NCBI RefSeq assembly: GCF_900107245.1
Contig: NZ_FNPG01000027.1
Coordinates: forward strand, 1 to 41,753
Source of the DNA: Lachnobacterium bovis DSM 14045
GTDB taxonomy: Bacteria; Bacillota; Clostridia; Lachnospirales; Lachnospiraceae
Length of the DNA: 41,753 nucleotides
Direction of reading: 5' to 3'
This document shows positions 7,744 through 16,713 of this stretch, one piece after another; position 1 is the stretch's first letter; each line of letters starts with the position of its first letter. The notes under the pieces were generated by a model. The model saw only the letters and a program-made list of their open reading frames with translations, made no database searches and was not told where the DNA came from. The position numbers and the translations under genes are program-made.

Positions 7744-8736
7744 ATGAGTAATATAAATGGTTTTGGACAATTGATTGATATTTTAAAAAAGAATCCTAAA
7801 AAAATTGTATTTACTGAGGGATCTGATCCACGTATTCTAGAGGCTGCTTCAAGACTTTTGGCAAGCAACTTCTTGGCACCAATATTAGTTGGAGATCCAG
7901 ATGAAGTATATAATTCTGCAGCAGAAAGCGGATATAATATAAGAGGAGCACAAGTGCTTAATCCTGAAAATTTCGACAGAATGGATGAAATGATTGATTT
8001 GTTCTGTGAATTACGAAAAAGCAAGGGTGTTACAAAAGAACAGGCAAGGGAAACATTAAAACATGCAAATTATTTCGGCACAATGCTTGTAAAGATGGGG
8101 ATTGCTGATGCATTACTAGGTGGAGCTACATATTCAACAGCTGACACTGTTCGACCAGCTTTACAGTTAATTAAAACTAAACCGGGTAACAATATAGTAT
8201 CATCTTGTTTTATACTTGTACGTCAGTCAGCTACAGGAGGAAATGAAGTTTTAGCAATGGGTGATTGTGCAATTAATATTCATCCTTCAGAAGATGATTT
8301 GGTTGAAATTGCTGGAGAAATCGCTAAATGTGCTAAAATCTTTGGAGTTGATCCAAAAATCGCATTTCTAAGTTATTCTACACTTGGTTCTGGAAAAGGC
8401 GAAGATGTTGATAAAATGCATAATGCCGCTGAAAAATCAAAAGCCCAATATCCTGATTTAAAAATCGAAGGAGAACTTCAATTCGATGCAGCAGTATCAC
8501 CAAGAGTTGCTAGAACCAAATGTCCAGATTCAGAGGTTGCCGGTCATGCAAATACATTTATTTTCCCAGATATAAATGCAGGTAATATTGGATATAAAAT
8601 AGCTCAAAGATTAGGACAGTTTGATGCATATGGTCCAATTCTTTTAGGACTTAATGCTCCAATTAATGATTTATCGAGAGGATGTAATGCGCTTGAAGTA
8701 TACTCAATGGCAATTATTACAGCAGCATTAGCTTAA
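7744..8736 (+). CDS. pta: Phosphate acetyltransferase
   Basis: The enzyme has 330 residues, the length of the short Pta form with only the PTA/PTB domain. It interconverts acetyl-CoA plus phosphate with acetyl phosphate plus CoA, the first step of acetate formation. Visible motifs include KKIVFTEGSDPRILEAA at the start, GGATYSTADTVRPALQ, AFLSYSTLGSGKG and the C-terminal ANTFIFPDINAGNIGYKIAQRLG, which helps form the active site. AAAGGAG lies 6 bases before ATG 7744. The usual partner ackA is not next to it; a terminator follows. Together with pflB further on it represents mixed-acid fermentation. A palindrome upstream suggests redox- or carbon-dependent control. Confidence 0.95.
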   Translation: MSNINGFGQLIDILKKNPKKIVFTEGSDPRILEAASRLLASNFLAPILVGDPDEVYNSAAESGYNIRGAQVLNPENFDRMDEMIDLFCELRKSKGVTKEQARETLKHANYFGTMLVKMGIADALLGGATYSTADTVRPALQLIKTKPGNNIVSSCFILVRQSATGGNEVLAMGDCAINIHPSEDDLVEIAGEIAKCAKIFGVDPKIAFLSYSTLGSGKGEDVDKMHNAAEKSKAQYPDLKIEGELQFDAAVSPRVARTKCPDSEVAGHANTFIFPDINAGNIGYKIAQRLGQFDAYGPILLGLNAPINDLSRGCNALEVYSMAIITAALA

Positions 8737-8803
8737 TTATCGCAATAAAGGTTAAATAGAAAAAAAAAAATCAAAAATAAATAATAAAATTAAAAAAATC
8801 TAT

Positions 8804-8852
8804 AAATACTCCACAAAATGAATTTTTTATAAAATCGTTTGTGGAGTATTTT
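8804..8852 (+). terminator. Intrinsic terminator after pta
   Basis: AAATACTCCACAAA (8804-8817) pairs perfectly with TTTGTGGAGTATTT (8838-8851), followed by a further T. The loop is 20 bases and AT-rich. Confidence 0.8.
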
Positions 8853-8860
8853 GCATCTAA

Positions 8861-8889
8861 TTGACTTTATTTTTTTACCATGATATGAT
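8861..8889 (+). promoter_or_regulatory. Promoter of the ispF-cysS-mrnC operon
   Basis: TTGACT (8861-8866), 17 bases, TATGAT (8884-8889): five of six matches in each box with ideal spacing. It leaves a leader of about 95 bases before ATG 8991. Confidence 0.75.
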
Positions 8890-8990
8890 AACTAGGTAAA
8901 AATAGAAAAGATGGGTAAGTGTCTTTTTTAATAAAAAATCAGTAAAAATAATATTTTTTAAATAAATAGGTAAGTCAGAAAGGACAGAAT

Positions 8991-9533
8991 ATGAGAGTAG
9001 GTATGGGTTACGATGTTCACAAACTTGTACCGGACCGCAAGCTTATAGTTGGTGGAGTAGAAATTGAACATGAACTTGGCTTATTGGGGCATTCAGATGC
9101 TGATGTATTACTACATGCAATAATGGATGCTTTGTTAGGTGCGGCGGCATTAGGTGACATTGGAAAACATTTTCCAGATACAGATGATAGGTTTAAAGGT
9201 ATTAGTTCAATAAAGCTCCTTGAAGAAGTAAGAAAACTTATTGAACAAGAAGGATATGTGATTGAAAATATTGATGCGACTATCATAGCGCAGCGTCCAA
9301 AATTCAGACCTTATATTGAGCAAATGGAACAAAACATAGCTAAGGCTTTAAAAATTGATATTACTCAAGTTAATGTTAAAGCTACGACAGAGGAGAATCT
9401 TGGCTTTACAGGAAGACAAGAGGGAATATCCTCGAATGCTATTTGTTCACTTTCAGGTCTTTATGAGGCAAGCTTTGCTGTGGGTGGCTCAGCAGCTAAT
9501 TGTGCAGGATGTAGTGGTTGCATTAAAAAGTAA
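8991..9533 (+). CDS. ispF: 2-C-methyl-D-erythritol 2,4-cyclodiphosphate synthase with Cys-rich tail
   Basis: IspF converts CDP-methylerythritol 2-phosphate to the cyclodiphosphate in the MEP isoprenoid pathway. Metal ligands are at the positions used in E. coli IspF: Asp8 and His10 (GYDVHK) and His42 ([18 protein letters not shown]). [15 protein letters not shown] near the C-terminus also fits. The family is normally about 155-160 residues and ends soon after this motif. Here the chain runs to 180, and its last part contains three cysteines in C-x2-C-x2-C spacing (CAGCSGC). The tail is unusual and could bind metal; function unknown. cysS follows after 17 bases. In Bacillus, ispF also lies just before the cysS-mrnC-rlmB-sigH block; ispD, gltX and cysE of that order are absent here. 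Confidence 0.95.
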   Translation: MRVGMGYDVHKLVPDRKLIVGGVEIEHELGLLGHSDADVLLHAIMDALLGAAALGDIGKHFPDTDDRFKGISSIKLLEEVRKLIEQEGYVIENIDATIIAQRPKFRPYIEQMEQNIAKALKIDITQVNVKATTEENLGFTGRQEGISSNAICSLSGLYEASFAVGGSAANCAGCSGCIKK

Positions 9534-9550
9534 AAATAAGGGAGAAACTA

Positions 9551-10969
9551 ATGGAAAATAGAATACGTTTTTATAATACATTAACTAGAAAAATAGATAC
9601 TTTTATTCCAAATGTAGATGGTAAAGTTGGTATGTATACATGCGGACCAACTGTTTATCATTTCGCACACATTGGTAATTTAAGAAGTTACATCATGGAG
9701 GATGTTCTTGAAAAAACATTAAGATATGTTGGTTATGACGTAAAAAGAGTAATGAATATTACAGATGTAGGCCATTTAGCAAGTGATGCTGATACAGGTG
9801 AAGACAAAATGCTCAAAGGAGCTAAAAGAGAGCACAAGACAGTAATGGAAATTGCTAAATTTTACACAGATGCGTTCTTTAGTGATTGTGCAAAGTTAAA
9901 TATAAAAAAACCAGACGTTGTTGAGCCAGCAACTAACTGTATTGATGATTTTATTGAAAAGGTACAGTTATTGATTGATAAAGGATATGCTTATCATGCA
10001 GGCGGAAACATTTATTTTGATACATCTAAATTAGATGATTATTATGTTTTTTCATCAGCGGTAGAACAGGAAAAACTGAAAGAGGCAGTTCGTGATGACG
10101 TTGAAACTGATGTTAATAAAAAGAATAAGACAGACTTTGTTTTGTGGTTTACCAAATCGAAATTTGAAGACCAGGCATTAAAATGGGACAGTCCATGGGG
10201 CGTTGGTTATCCGGGATGGCATATTGAATGTTCATGTATCAGTCTTAAACATTTGGGCGAGTACATTGATTTACATTGTGGAGGGGTTGATAATATTTTT
10301 CCACATCACACTAATGAGATTGCACAGTCGGAAGCTATAATCGGTCATGAATGGTGTAAATACTGGTTCCATGTTAATCATTTAAATGATAAATCGGGGA
10401 AGATGAGTAAATCAAAAGGTCATTTCCTTACAGTTTCTACACTAGAGGAAAAAGGCTTTAATCCATTGGTATATAGAATGTTTTGTTTACAGTCACATTA
10501 TCGTAAACCTTTAGAATTTTCATACGAAATTCTTGAAAATATGAAGGTTGCTTATCAGAAATTAGTTAAGAAAGTAGCTTCACTTGATAAAAATGGAGAT
10601 GTTGACCAAGAGGCTTTTGTAAAATATAAAGAACAATTTATAGAGGCATTAAGCAATGATGTCAACACATCTATGGCACTTACAGTAGTTTATGATTTAT
10701 TAAAAGCAGATTTAGATGATGCTACTAAATATGCATTGGTAGAGGATTTTGATAAGGTATTATCTCTAGATTTAACAAAAGAACCTACAGTAGAAGAAAA
10801 CAGTGTTGATGCTGAATTAGAAAACTATATTCTTGAGAAAATCGAAGAAAGAAAGGCAGCTAAAAAAGCAAAAGATTTTGCTAAAGCTGATGCAATCAGG
10901 GAAGAGTTGTTATCTAAAGGTGTTAGTATTAAAGATACAAGAGAGGGCGTAGTATGGGAGATAGTATAA
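9551..10969 (+). CDS. cysS: Cysteinyl-tRNA synthetase
   Basis: This class I synthetase has 472 residues, a standard length, and charges tRNA-Cys. The start MYTCGPTVYHFAHIGNLRSYI holds the first zinc-site cysteine and the HIGH-type HIGN motif. The CP insert has WHIECSCIS and HCGGVDNIFPHHTNEIAQSEA, with the remaining zinc ligands. The GKMSKSKGH loop closes the catalytic domain. The C-terminal DALR-like helical part ends in RKAAKKAKDFAKADAIREEL...GVVWEIV. A GGGAG site precedes ATG 9551. The stop overlaps the start of mrnC by 16 bases, so translation of the two is coupled. Confidence 0.97.
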   Translation: MENRIRFYNTLTRKIDTFIPNVDGKVGMYTCGPTVYHFAHIGNLRSYIMEDVLEKTLRYVGYDVKRVMNITDVGHLASDADTGEDKMLKGAKREHKTVMEIAKFYTDAFFSDCAKLNIKKPDVVEPATNCIDDFIEKVQLLIDKGYAYHAGGNIYFDTSKLDDYYVFSSAVEQEKLKEAVRDDVETDVNKKNKTDFVLWFTKSKFEDQALKWDSPWGVGYPGWHIECSCISLKHLGEYIDLHCGGVDNIFPHHTNEIAQSEAIIGHEWCKYWFHVNHLNDKSGKMSKSKGHFLTVSTLEEKGFNPLVYRMFCLQSHYRKPLEFSYEILENMKVAYQKLVKKVASLDKNGDVDQEAFVKYKEQFIEALSNDVNTSMALTVVYDLLKADLDDATKYALVEDFDKVLSLDLTKEPTVEENSVDAELENYILEKIEERKAAKKAKDFAKADAIREELLSKGVSIKDTREGVVWEIV

Positions 10970-11397
10970 TTAAAATTGATTCAAAAATCAGAGATTATTT
11001 TGATGTAAAAGATGTTGATATCAGAACATATTCGCCACTTACGCTAGCTTACATAGGAGACGGAATCTATGATTTGGTTATACGCTCAATTATTGTTGGT
11101 CGTGGTAACACAAAAGCCAGCAAACTACATATGAGAACAAGTCAAATTGTTAAAGCTAATGCACAAGCTCAGGTGATTGAAGCTATAGAAGATCTTTTGA
11201 CAGAGGAAGAAGAAGAAATCTATAAGAGAGGTAGAAATGCTAAATCACCAACTATGGCTAAGAATGCCTCGATGAAAGACTATAGAAAAGCTACAGGATT
11301 TGAAGCTTTGGTTGGGTATTTGTATTTGCAGGATAGGTTTGAAAGAATACTTGAGTTAACTAAGATTGGCTTAGAAAAGACCAATTTTAAAATATAA
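10954..11397 (+). CDS. mrnC: Mini-ribonuclease III
   Basis: The protein has 147 residues and consists only of an RNase III catalytic domain, without a dsRNA-binding domain. In Bacillus this enzyme trims the ends of 23S rRNA precursor. Seen motifs are the opening SPLTLAYIGDGIYDLVIRS (first acidic cluster), RGRNAKSPTMAKNASMKDYRKATGFEALVGYLYL (second cluster, Glu in GFEALVG), and the basic RGRNAK that replaces part of the normal RNase III signature. The start ATG lies inside the end of cysS in another frame. Its neighbours cysS and rlmB are the standard Firmicutes context. A terminator follows. Confidence 0.95.
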   Translation: MGDSIIKIDSKIRDYFDVKDVDIRTYSPLTLAYIGDGIYDLVIRSIIVGRGNTKASKLHMRTSQIVKANAQAQVIEAIEDLLTEEEEEIYKRGRNAKSPTMAKNASMKDYRKATGFEALVGYLYLQDRFERILELTKIGLEKTNFKI

Positions 11398-11448
11398 TTA
11401 TAAGAACGTTTTTTGTATAATTTTTTATAACTAAGTTAAATAATGAAG

Positions 11449-11476
11449 CTCGGTAGCATTATTGTTGCCGAGTTTT
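11449..11476 (+). terminator. Terminator or attenuator between mrnC and rlmB
   Basis: CTCGGTAGCA (11449-11458) pairs with TGTTGCCGAG (11463-11472), two pairs being G-T, around TTAT. Only four T follow, so termination may be partial, and rlmB could receive read-through. Confidence 0.65.
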
Positions 11477-11513
11477 AACTAACAATAAAATCTTTTTGAT
11501 AGGAGAAAAATAA

Positions 11514-12296
11514 ATGGCATTTGAAGAAATAAAAAACCATGAAGAAGAAAAAGTAGATGGAAATAAAATTGAAGGCAGAAATGCAGTGCTTGAAGCATTT
11601 CGCTCTGGAAAAACAATTGATAAAGTATATATTTTAGATGGTTGTCAAGATGGACCAATTAGATCTATTGTTCGAGAAGCAAGAAAACATGATACAATTA
11701 TGAATTTTGTTGAGAAAGATAGATTAGATCAGATTTCGGAAACAGGTCATCATCAAGGAGTAATAGCAGTCAGCGCGGCTTACAAATATGCTGAGGTTGA
11801 GGATATTTTAAAAATTGCCGAAAATAAGAATGAGGCTCCGTTTATCTTTATTCTTGATGGAATAGAAGATCCTCATAATTTAGGTGCTATTATTAGAACA
11901 GCTAATTTAGCTGGTGCACATGGTGTAATTATTCCTAAGAGAAGAGCTGTTGGGCTTACAGCAACTGTTGCTAAAACATCTGCTGGTGCAATTAATTATA
12001 CACCAGTTGCTAAAGTTACAAATATTTCTAAGACAATCAAAGAATTAAAAGAAAAAGGAATGTGGTTTGTATGTGCTGATATGGGTGGAGAAAGCATGTA
12101 TAAACTTGATTTAACAGGTCCTATTGGCTTAGTAATTGGTAACGAAGGCGAAGGCGTTAGTAAACTAGTTAAAGAAAACTGTGATTTTGTGGCTTCAATT
12201 CCAATGAAAGGTGATATCGATTCGTTAAACGCTTCAGTAGCAACAGGTGTTTTGGCGTATGAAATTGTTCGTCAGCGTATTGTAAAAGCTAAATAG
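11514..12296 (+). CDS. rlmB: 23S rRNA (guanosine-2'-O)-methyltransferase RlmB, TrmH/SPOUT family
   Basis: The protein has 260 residues: an N-terminal substrate-binding domain (about 18-95: KIEGRNAVLEAFRSGKTIDKVYI) and a SPOUT catalytic domain with a knotted SAM site (about 105-255). SPOUT motifs are ILDGIEDPHNLGAIIRTA, GLVIGNEGEGVSKLV and IPMKGDIDSLNASVATGVL. It methylates a conserved 23S guanosine (G2251 in E. coli numbering). Assignment to RlmB rather than another TrmH-type enzyme rests on its place between mrnC and sigH. GGAG lies 8 bases before ATG 11514. The first ~15 residues are an acidic extension. Confidence 0.9.
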   Translation: MAFEEIKNHEEEKVDGNKIEGRNAVLEAFRSGKTIDKVYILDGCQDGPIRSIVREARKHDTIMNFVEKDRLDQISETGHHQGVIAVSAAYKYAEVEDILKIAENKNEAPFIFILDGIEDPHNLGAIIRTANLAGAHGVIIPKRRAVGLTATVAKTSAGAINYTPVAKVTNISKTIKELKEKGMWFVCADMGGESMYKLDLTGPIGLVIGNEGEGVSKLVKENCDFVASIPMKGDIDSLNASVATGVLAYEIVRQRIVKAK

Positions 12297-12342
12297 TATT
12301 AGAAAAAGATGTATTTTTGGTGGTGTGGTAAAGGAGATTGTC

Positions 12343-12942
12343 GTGAAGAAGTATCAGTTTTTTTCTGATGAGGAATTGATTTTAAGGTATAAAAAAGGTG
12401 ATAACGATGTAGGAGAATACGTACTTAATAAATACAAACCATTAGTGAGAAAACATGCAAATACTATGTATCTTATTGGTGGGGAGACAGAAGATCTCAT
12501 TCAAGAAGGCATGATAGGTCTGTTTAAGGCGATGAGAGATTTTGATATAAATAAGAATAGGACGTTTTTTTCATTTGCCGACCTTTGTATATCAAGACAG
12601 ATGTATTCTGCAGTTGAAGCATCAAACAGAAAAAAACATATACCACTTAATAATTATATTTCGTTTTCTCAAAGTGATGATGATTCGGGTTATAGAATGG
12701 AAGACGTACTAGAAAGTGATGAAAATTCTGTTAATCCAGAAAAGATATTGATTCAAAAAGAGGTTATTTCAGATTTTTATAAAGAACTTAGAAATAATTT
12801 GAGTGAATTTGAAAACAAGGTTTTAGAATTGTATCTTGAAGGAGAAAACTATGTTTCTATTGCACAGGTTTTAGATAAAAGTCCAAAATCAATTGATAAT
12901 GCCTTGCAGAGAATTCGCCAAAAATTAGCTCAAAAAAAATAA
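12343..12942 (+). CDS. sigH: RNA polymerase sigma factor SigH (sigma-30 type)
   Basis: I choose GTG 12343 because AAAGGAG (12330-12336) lies 6 bases before it; an in-frame GTG at 12325 lies upstream of this site and is rejected. The product has 199 residues. Region 2 includes GETEDLIQEGMIGLFKAMRDFD and FFSFADLCISRQM; region 4 includes LSEFENKVLELYLEGENYVSIAQVLDKSPKSIDNALQRIRQKL. In Bacillus, SigH directs early sporulation and transition-state genes. Lachnospiraceae often keep it even where sporulation is not seen. The gap to rlmB is 46 bases. yacP, rpmG, secE and nusG, which surround sigH in Bacillus, are missing. Confidence 0.93.
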   Translation: MKKYQFFSDEELILRYKKGDNDVGEYVLNKYKPLVRKHANTMYLIGGETEDLIQEGMIGLFKAMRDFDINKNRTFFSFADLCISRQMYSAVEASNRKKHIPLNNYISFSQSDDDSGYRMEDVLESDENSVNPEKILIQKEVISDFYKELRNNLSEFENKVLELYLEGENYVSIAQVLDKSPKSIDNALQRIRQKLAQKK

Positions 12943-13201
12943 ATTGAAGTATTGCACAACATAAAAAATCTATTATGAATATGTTTTTTTATATCATTTT
13001 TCTTTAAAATAAACCGAAATAATTGGTAAGAAAACACAGTAGAATTAAAAAGAAAAGTGTAAGGAAGATTTATGAATTATTATAAAAGAAGTGTATGCAT
13101 ATATAAAATATAATAAAAAATATGGGAAAATGCTGGAAATTTTGTCAAGTATATATATAATATAAATAAAGGATGATTGATGAGAAAGGCGGTGATTATG
13201 T

Positions 13202-13951
13202 ATGGAATTTTCAAGAGTTGGACAACATACAATTAAGTGTGTAATTACCGAAGACGAAATAACGGGGCTTGGTTATTCTATCGATGATATTATGTCAAAT
13301 GGTGATAAAACTCAAGAGTTTATGAATCATATTTTTGATTTGGCAGAGCAGGAATTTGACATGGATTTTGAGCTTGGAGTTAAGACAGTTAGAGCTGATT
13401 TCTTGCCTAATCATACAGTTTCACTCACATTTTCAGAGAAAAAGGGCGATTCTGTTACGGATCATATAAAAGATCTTGTTAATGGACTCTTAAGTGCTAT
13501 ACCTCAAGACAAGTGGGATGAAATCAAACCTTATACAGAAGAAGGAAGTACAAGTGAGACAAAAAACAATAAGTCGAACTCATCAGTTAAAAAGGATGTA
13601 AAGAATCATAGCAAGAAATCTAGCAGTAGTTTAAATGAAAAGGTTGAAGAAACTGAGATTTCGTATGTAGTTGCAATGATGTCATTTAAAGATTTTAGTT
13701 GTTTAGAAAATTTTGCAAAACGTGTCAATCTAGATACGGATGTTGATAACACATTGTATAAGATAAAGAGTAAATATATTTTGATTTTTAATCTTTCGGA
13801 TTGTGAAGAAGAAGAAGTTTTACATTTATCAGTGCTCGCAGACGAATATTCTGATAAGATAGAAGTAGGACCAGAAAGAGAGTCTTACATAAGAGAGCAT
13901 GGAAAATGTATTATTGAGCAAGAAGCAATTGATGTGTTAAAGACTTTTTAA
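13202..13951 (+). CDS. mecA: MecA-family adaptor protein for ClpC
   Basis: The protein has 249 residues in the MecA layout. An N-terminal substrate-binding domain (about 1-110: MEFSRVGQHTIKCVITEDEITGLGYSIDDIM...TQEFMNHIFDLAEQEFDMDF) and a Ser/Lys/Asn-rich linker (about 118-148) precede a C-terminal ClpC-binding domain (about 150-249, with FKDFSCLENFAKRV and EHGKCIIEQEAIDVL). MecA delivers proteins such as ComK to ClpCP in Bacillus. The ribosome site AAGGCGGTGAT (13186-13196) is close to the full anti-SD complement. A nearer ATG at 13198 is in another frame and is not used. The upstream 259 bases are very AT-rich with no promoter I would name. Confidence 0.9.
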   Translation: MEFSRVGQHTIKCVITEDEITGLGYSIDDIMSNGDKTQEFMNHIFDLAEQEFDMDFELGVKTVRADFLPNHTVSLTFSEKKGDSVTDHIKDLVNGLLSAIPQDKWDEIKPYTEEGSTSETKNNKSNSSVKKDVKNHSKKSSSSLNEKVEETEISYVVAMMSFKDFSCLENFAKRVNLDTDVDNTLYKIKSKYILIFNLSDCEEEEVLHLSVLADEYSDKIEVGPERESYIREHGKCIIEQEAIDVLKTF

Positions 13952-14043
13952 TTTAGTACTAATGATTCAACTAGTTTAATTGCAAAGATGTTGTTTACTT
14001 AACTGTGTTGAAATATATGGTAAATTATATGAGTAAGATATAG

Positions 14044-14079
14044 CGGCTAAAAATCAGTTATGATTTTTGGCCGTTTTTT
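14044..14079 (+). terminator. Strong intrinsic terminator after mecA
   Basis: CGGCTAAAAATCA (14044-14056) pairs with TGATTTTTGGCCG (14061-14073), one T-G pair, followed by TTTTTT. It overlaps an upstream open extension of the next frame, which supports the later start at 14106. Confidence 0.93.
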
Positions 14080-14105
14080 ACAAAGGGATAAAGGAGGTTA
14101 GAAAA

Positions 14106-16004
14106 ATGGGTGCAAATGAATATCAAGAAGCTTTGAAATTAGGAAAAAAGGAATACAAAGTTCAAGTTTCAAATGGAAATTTTCCATATTTACCAGTATT
14201 GGATAATCTAATATCTAATAAAAAAATTAGAACAGAACAGTACATGGGATTAGTTAATATTCCACTTAGTAAAGTTGTAGGAACAAGTACAGCAGGCAGA
14301 ACACAGGCTTTTGCTGCAAATTTTATGCCTTTGTTAGACTATGGTTCAGAATTTAGTTTAAAGTGGGCAGCTTTGTCAGAAGCTCAGATTAATGAAGGTA
14401 TACGTGATCCTATAGAATGCTATGAGTATATGAATAAATACTATGTCGTTGAGGGTAATAAAAGAGTAAGTGTTTTAAAATTCTTTGAAGCTGTTTCCAT
14501 TCCAGCAATAGTAACAAGAAAAATCCCCAAATATTCAGAAGATGAAGAGATTAAAGTATATTATGAATTTATGCATTTTTACGATGTAACCAAAATAAAT
14601 ACCATAGATTTTTCAAAGGAAGGTATGGCAACACGAATTCTTGAATTAGTTGGAGCAAGTGAACCTTGGTCAGAGGAAACTATAGAAGAATTTAAAAAAG
14701 TTGTGTTTGATTTTACAAAAGCTTATGAAAATCATAATATAAAGCGTCTTAAATTAGAATTAGGAGATGCGTTGTCAGTATTTATGAGCATTTTTACATA
14801 TGAAGATATGAAAAAAATGACAGAAAATGAATATGACAGTAATTTAATTAAATCATGGAATGAATTATTATCTGTTGGAACTGGAAGAAAAATTGATATA
14901 ATTTTAGATCCGACAGAAGGCTCAAATAAAAGAGGATTATTTAGCTATTTATTACCACAGAACAATCAAAAATTATTTGTGGCATTTTTATATCCTAAAG
15001 CACCAGAAACATCAGATTGGATTTATGCTCATGAGTTGGGAAGACAATATTTAGAGGAAAAATTTCCAAATCAAATCAGCACAATTAGTGTTTATGATGT
15101 AAAGCAAAGTAATATTGAGGCTATTTTAGATGATGTAATAGCAGAGGGAGCAAATATTATTTTTGGAGTGTCTCCAGAAATGATGAGACCGTCTTTAAAG
15201 GCCGCAATTGAACATCCTGAAGTAAAAATACTTAACTGTTCTTTAAATGCGCCACACCGTTATATAAGGACATATTATGCAAGAATGTATGAAGCAAAAT
15301 ACATTGCAGGTATGATTGCAGGAGCTATGACCGACAATGATAAAATTGCATATATTGCTAATTATCCAATTTATGGAACAACAGCTAATATAAATGCATT
15401 TGCGTTAGGAGCACAAAGTGTTAATCCAAGAGCTAAAATATATTTAGAGTGGTCTTCAAGAAAAGGTTATGATATTGATAGATTCTTAGAAGAAAATGAT
15501 TTACATTTTGTCTCAAATCAGGATATGATTACCCCACGTCATGCATCGCGTGAATTTGGAGTATATAAAATTGAGAATGGTAATACAATAAATTTACTCG
15601 TGCCAATATGGAATTGGGGCATGTTTTATGAAAAAATGATAAAGAGTATAATTGAGGGAAGCTATCAGACAGAAGAGACAAAGGCTCAAAAAGCCCTTAA
15701 TTATTGGTGGGGAATGTCTTCAGAAGCAATTGATATAGTTATGTCAAAAAATATTCCTTATAGGGTTGCATTGCTTGCAGAACATATTAAAAGGGACATA
15801 ATTGCTGGAGAAGTTACACCATTTTTTGGGAAAATATATTCTCAAGATAAGCAACTTAAGAATAAGGCAGATGTAGAAATGATGCCAGAGGATATAATGA
15901 AAATGGATTATTTGGTAGACAACATTGTGGGGCATATTCCATCGAAAGAAGAATTAGTAGATGAAGCTCAGGATGTTGTAAAAATACAAGGCGTAGAAGA
16001 ATAG
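14106..16004 (+). CDS. Cytoplasmic BMP-family ligand-binding protein with ParB/sulfiredoxin-like N-terminus
   Basis: The product has 632 residues; ATG 14106 follows AAAGGAGG by 8 bases, and the upstream TTG lies in a terminator. Residues ~95-140 (RDPIECYEYMNKYYVVEGNKRVSVLKFF, then IPAIV) resemble the ParB/sulfiredoxin-like fold, where a 'GxxR' turn binds nucleotide. Residues ~290-560 look like a Bmp/PnrA-type periplasmic binding fold: IAGMIAGAMTDNDKIAYIANYP and GTTANINAFALGAQSVNPRAKIYLEW are typical of nucleoside-binding Bmp lipoproteins. There is no signal peptide, lipobox or transmembrane segment, so it should stay in the cytoplasm and cannot serve an ABC importer in the usual way. It lies 22 bases before a metallophosphoesterase gene, suggesting joint sensing or handling of a nucleotide. 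Domain calls are by eye. Confidence 0.7.
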   Translation: MGANEYQEALKLGKKEYKVQVSNGNFPYLPVLDNLISNKKIRTEQYMGLVNIPLSKVVGTSTAGRTQAFAANFMPLLDYGSEFSLKWAALSEAQINEGIRDPIECYEYMNKYYVVEGNKRVSVLKFFEAVSIPAIVTRKIPKYSEDEEIKVYYEFMHFYDVTKINTIDFSKEGMATRILELVGASEPWSEETIEEFKKVVFDFTKAYENHNIKRLKLELGDALSVFMSIFTYEDMKKMTENEYDSNLIKSWNELLSVGTGRKIDIILDPTEGSNKRGLFSYLLPQNNQKLFVAFLYPKAPETSDWIYAHELGRQYLEEKFPNQISTISVYDVKQSNIEAILDDVIAEGANIIFGVSPEMMRPSLKAAIEHPEVKILNCSLNAPHRYIRTYYARMYEAKYIAGMIAGAMTDNDKIAYIANYPIYGTTANINAFALGAQSVNPRAKIYLEWSSRKGYDIDRFLEENDLHFVSNQDMITPRHASREFGVYKIENGNTINLLVPIWNWGMFYEKMIKSIIEGSYQTEETKAQKALNYWWGMSSEAIDIVMSKNIPYRVALLAEHIKRDIIAGEVTPFFGKIYSQDKQLKNKADVEMMPEDIMKMDYLVDNIVGHIPSKEELVDEAQDVVKIQGVEE

Positions 16005-16026
16005 GAAAGGTAATAAGGAATATAAT

Positions 16027-16620
16027 ATGAGGATTTTGTGTTTGGCAGATGAGGAGTCAAAGCTCTTTTGGGATTATTTTAGAAAGGATTATTTTGAAGA
16101 TATAGATTTGATAATTTCATGCGGAGATTTGAATTCTTCTTACCTTACTTTTATTGAAACTATGACATCAATTCCTTTGCTTTATGTTAGAGGAAATCAT
16201 GATGATTCATATAGAGATAAAGCTCCGGAAGGTTGTGTTTGTATTGAAGATAAAATAGTAAATATCAATGGAGTAAAAATTATGGGACTGGGAGGATCTC
16301 AGAGGTATCGAGCAGGTGGTAGAAATCAATATACCGAGAAGGAAATGTTACATAGATATAAAAAATTAAAGAAAAAAATATGGTTCAATAAGGGAATTGA
16401 TATTTTAGTGACGCATGCTCCAGCTAAAGGATTTCATGATGGAGATGATTTGTGTCATACCGGTTTTGAAGTTTTCAACCATATTATAAAAAAATACGAA
16501 CCTAAGTATTTTTTGCATGGTCACGTTCATATGAATTATGGGCGAAATTTTCCGAGAGAAGACGTTATAGGGAAAACAAGAGTTATAAATGCATTCGAAA
16601 AATATATAATTGAAATTTAA
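16027..16620 (+). CDS. Metallophosphoesterase family protein
   Basis: The protein has 197 residues and a calcineurin-like fold. Metal-site motifs appear in order: a degenerate first motif (LADEES where DxH is usual), SCGDLNS (GD), VRGNHDD (GNHD), VTHAPAKG (H near 140) and FLHGHVHMNYG (GHxH). The first motif lacks the standard His, so the metal site may differ or be weaker. Short members of this family hydrolyse cyclic nucleotides, phosphodiesters or phosphoproteins; the substrate cannot be told from sequence. It follows the ParB-like/BMP gene by 22 bases, with a weak AGGAAT ribosome site, and is probably in the same operon. Confidence 0.85.
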   Translation: MRILCLADEESKLFWDYFRKDYFEDIDLIISCGDLNSSYLTFIETMTSIPLLYVRGNHDDSYRDKAPEGCVCIEDKIVNINGVKIMGLGGSQRYRAGGRNQYTEKEMLHRYKKLKKKIWFNKGIDILVTHAPAKGFHDGDDLCHTGFEVFNHIIKKYEPKYFLHGHVHMNYGRNFPREDVIGKTRVINAFEKYIIEI

Positions 16621-16713
16621 AGAGTTTAAGAAATAATAGCTAGAATATAAGAGACGACATTAGAGATAAAACTAGAAATAAAATTTAGAAAATAGAATTT
16701 TGCATAAAAAAAG

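Noticed and set aside
14067-14105. Earlier TTG start for the ParB-like/BMP gene
   Set aside because: It lies within the mecA terminator stem and has no ribosome site; ATG 14106 follows AAAGGAGG.
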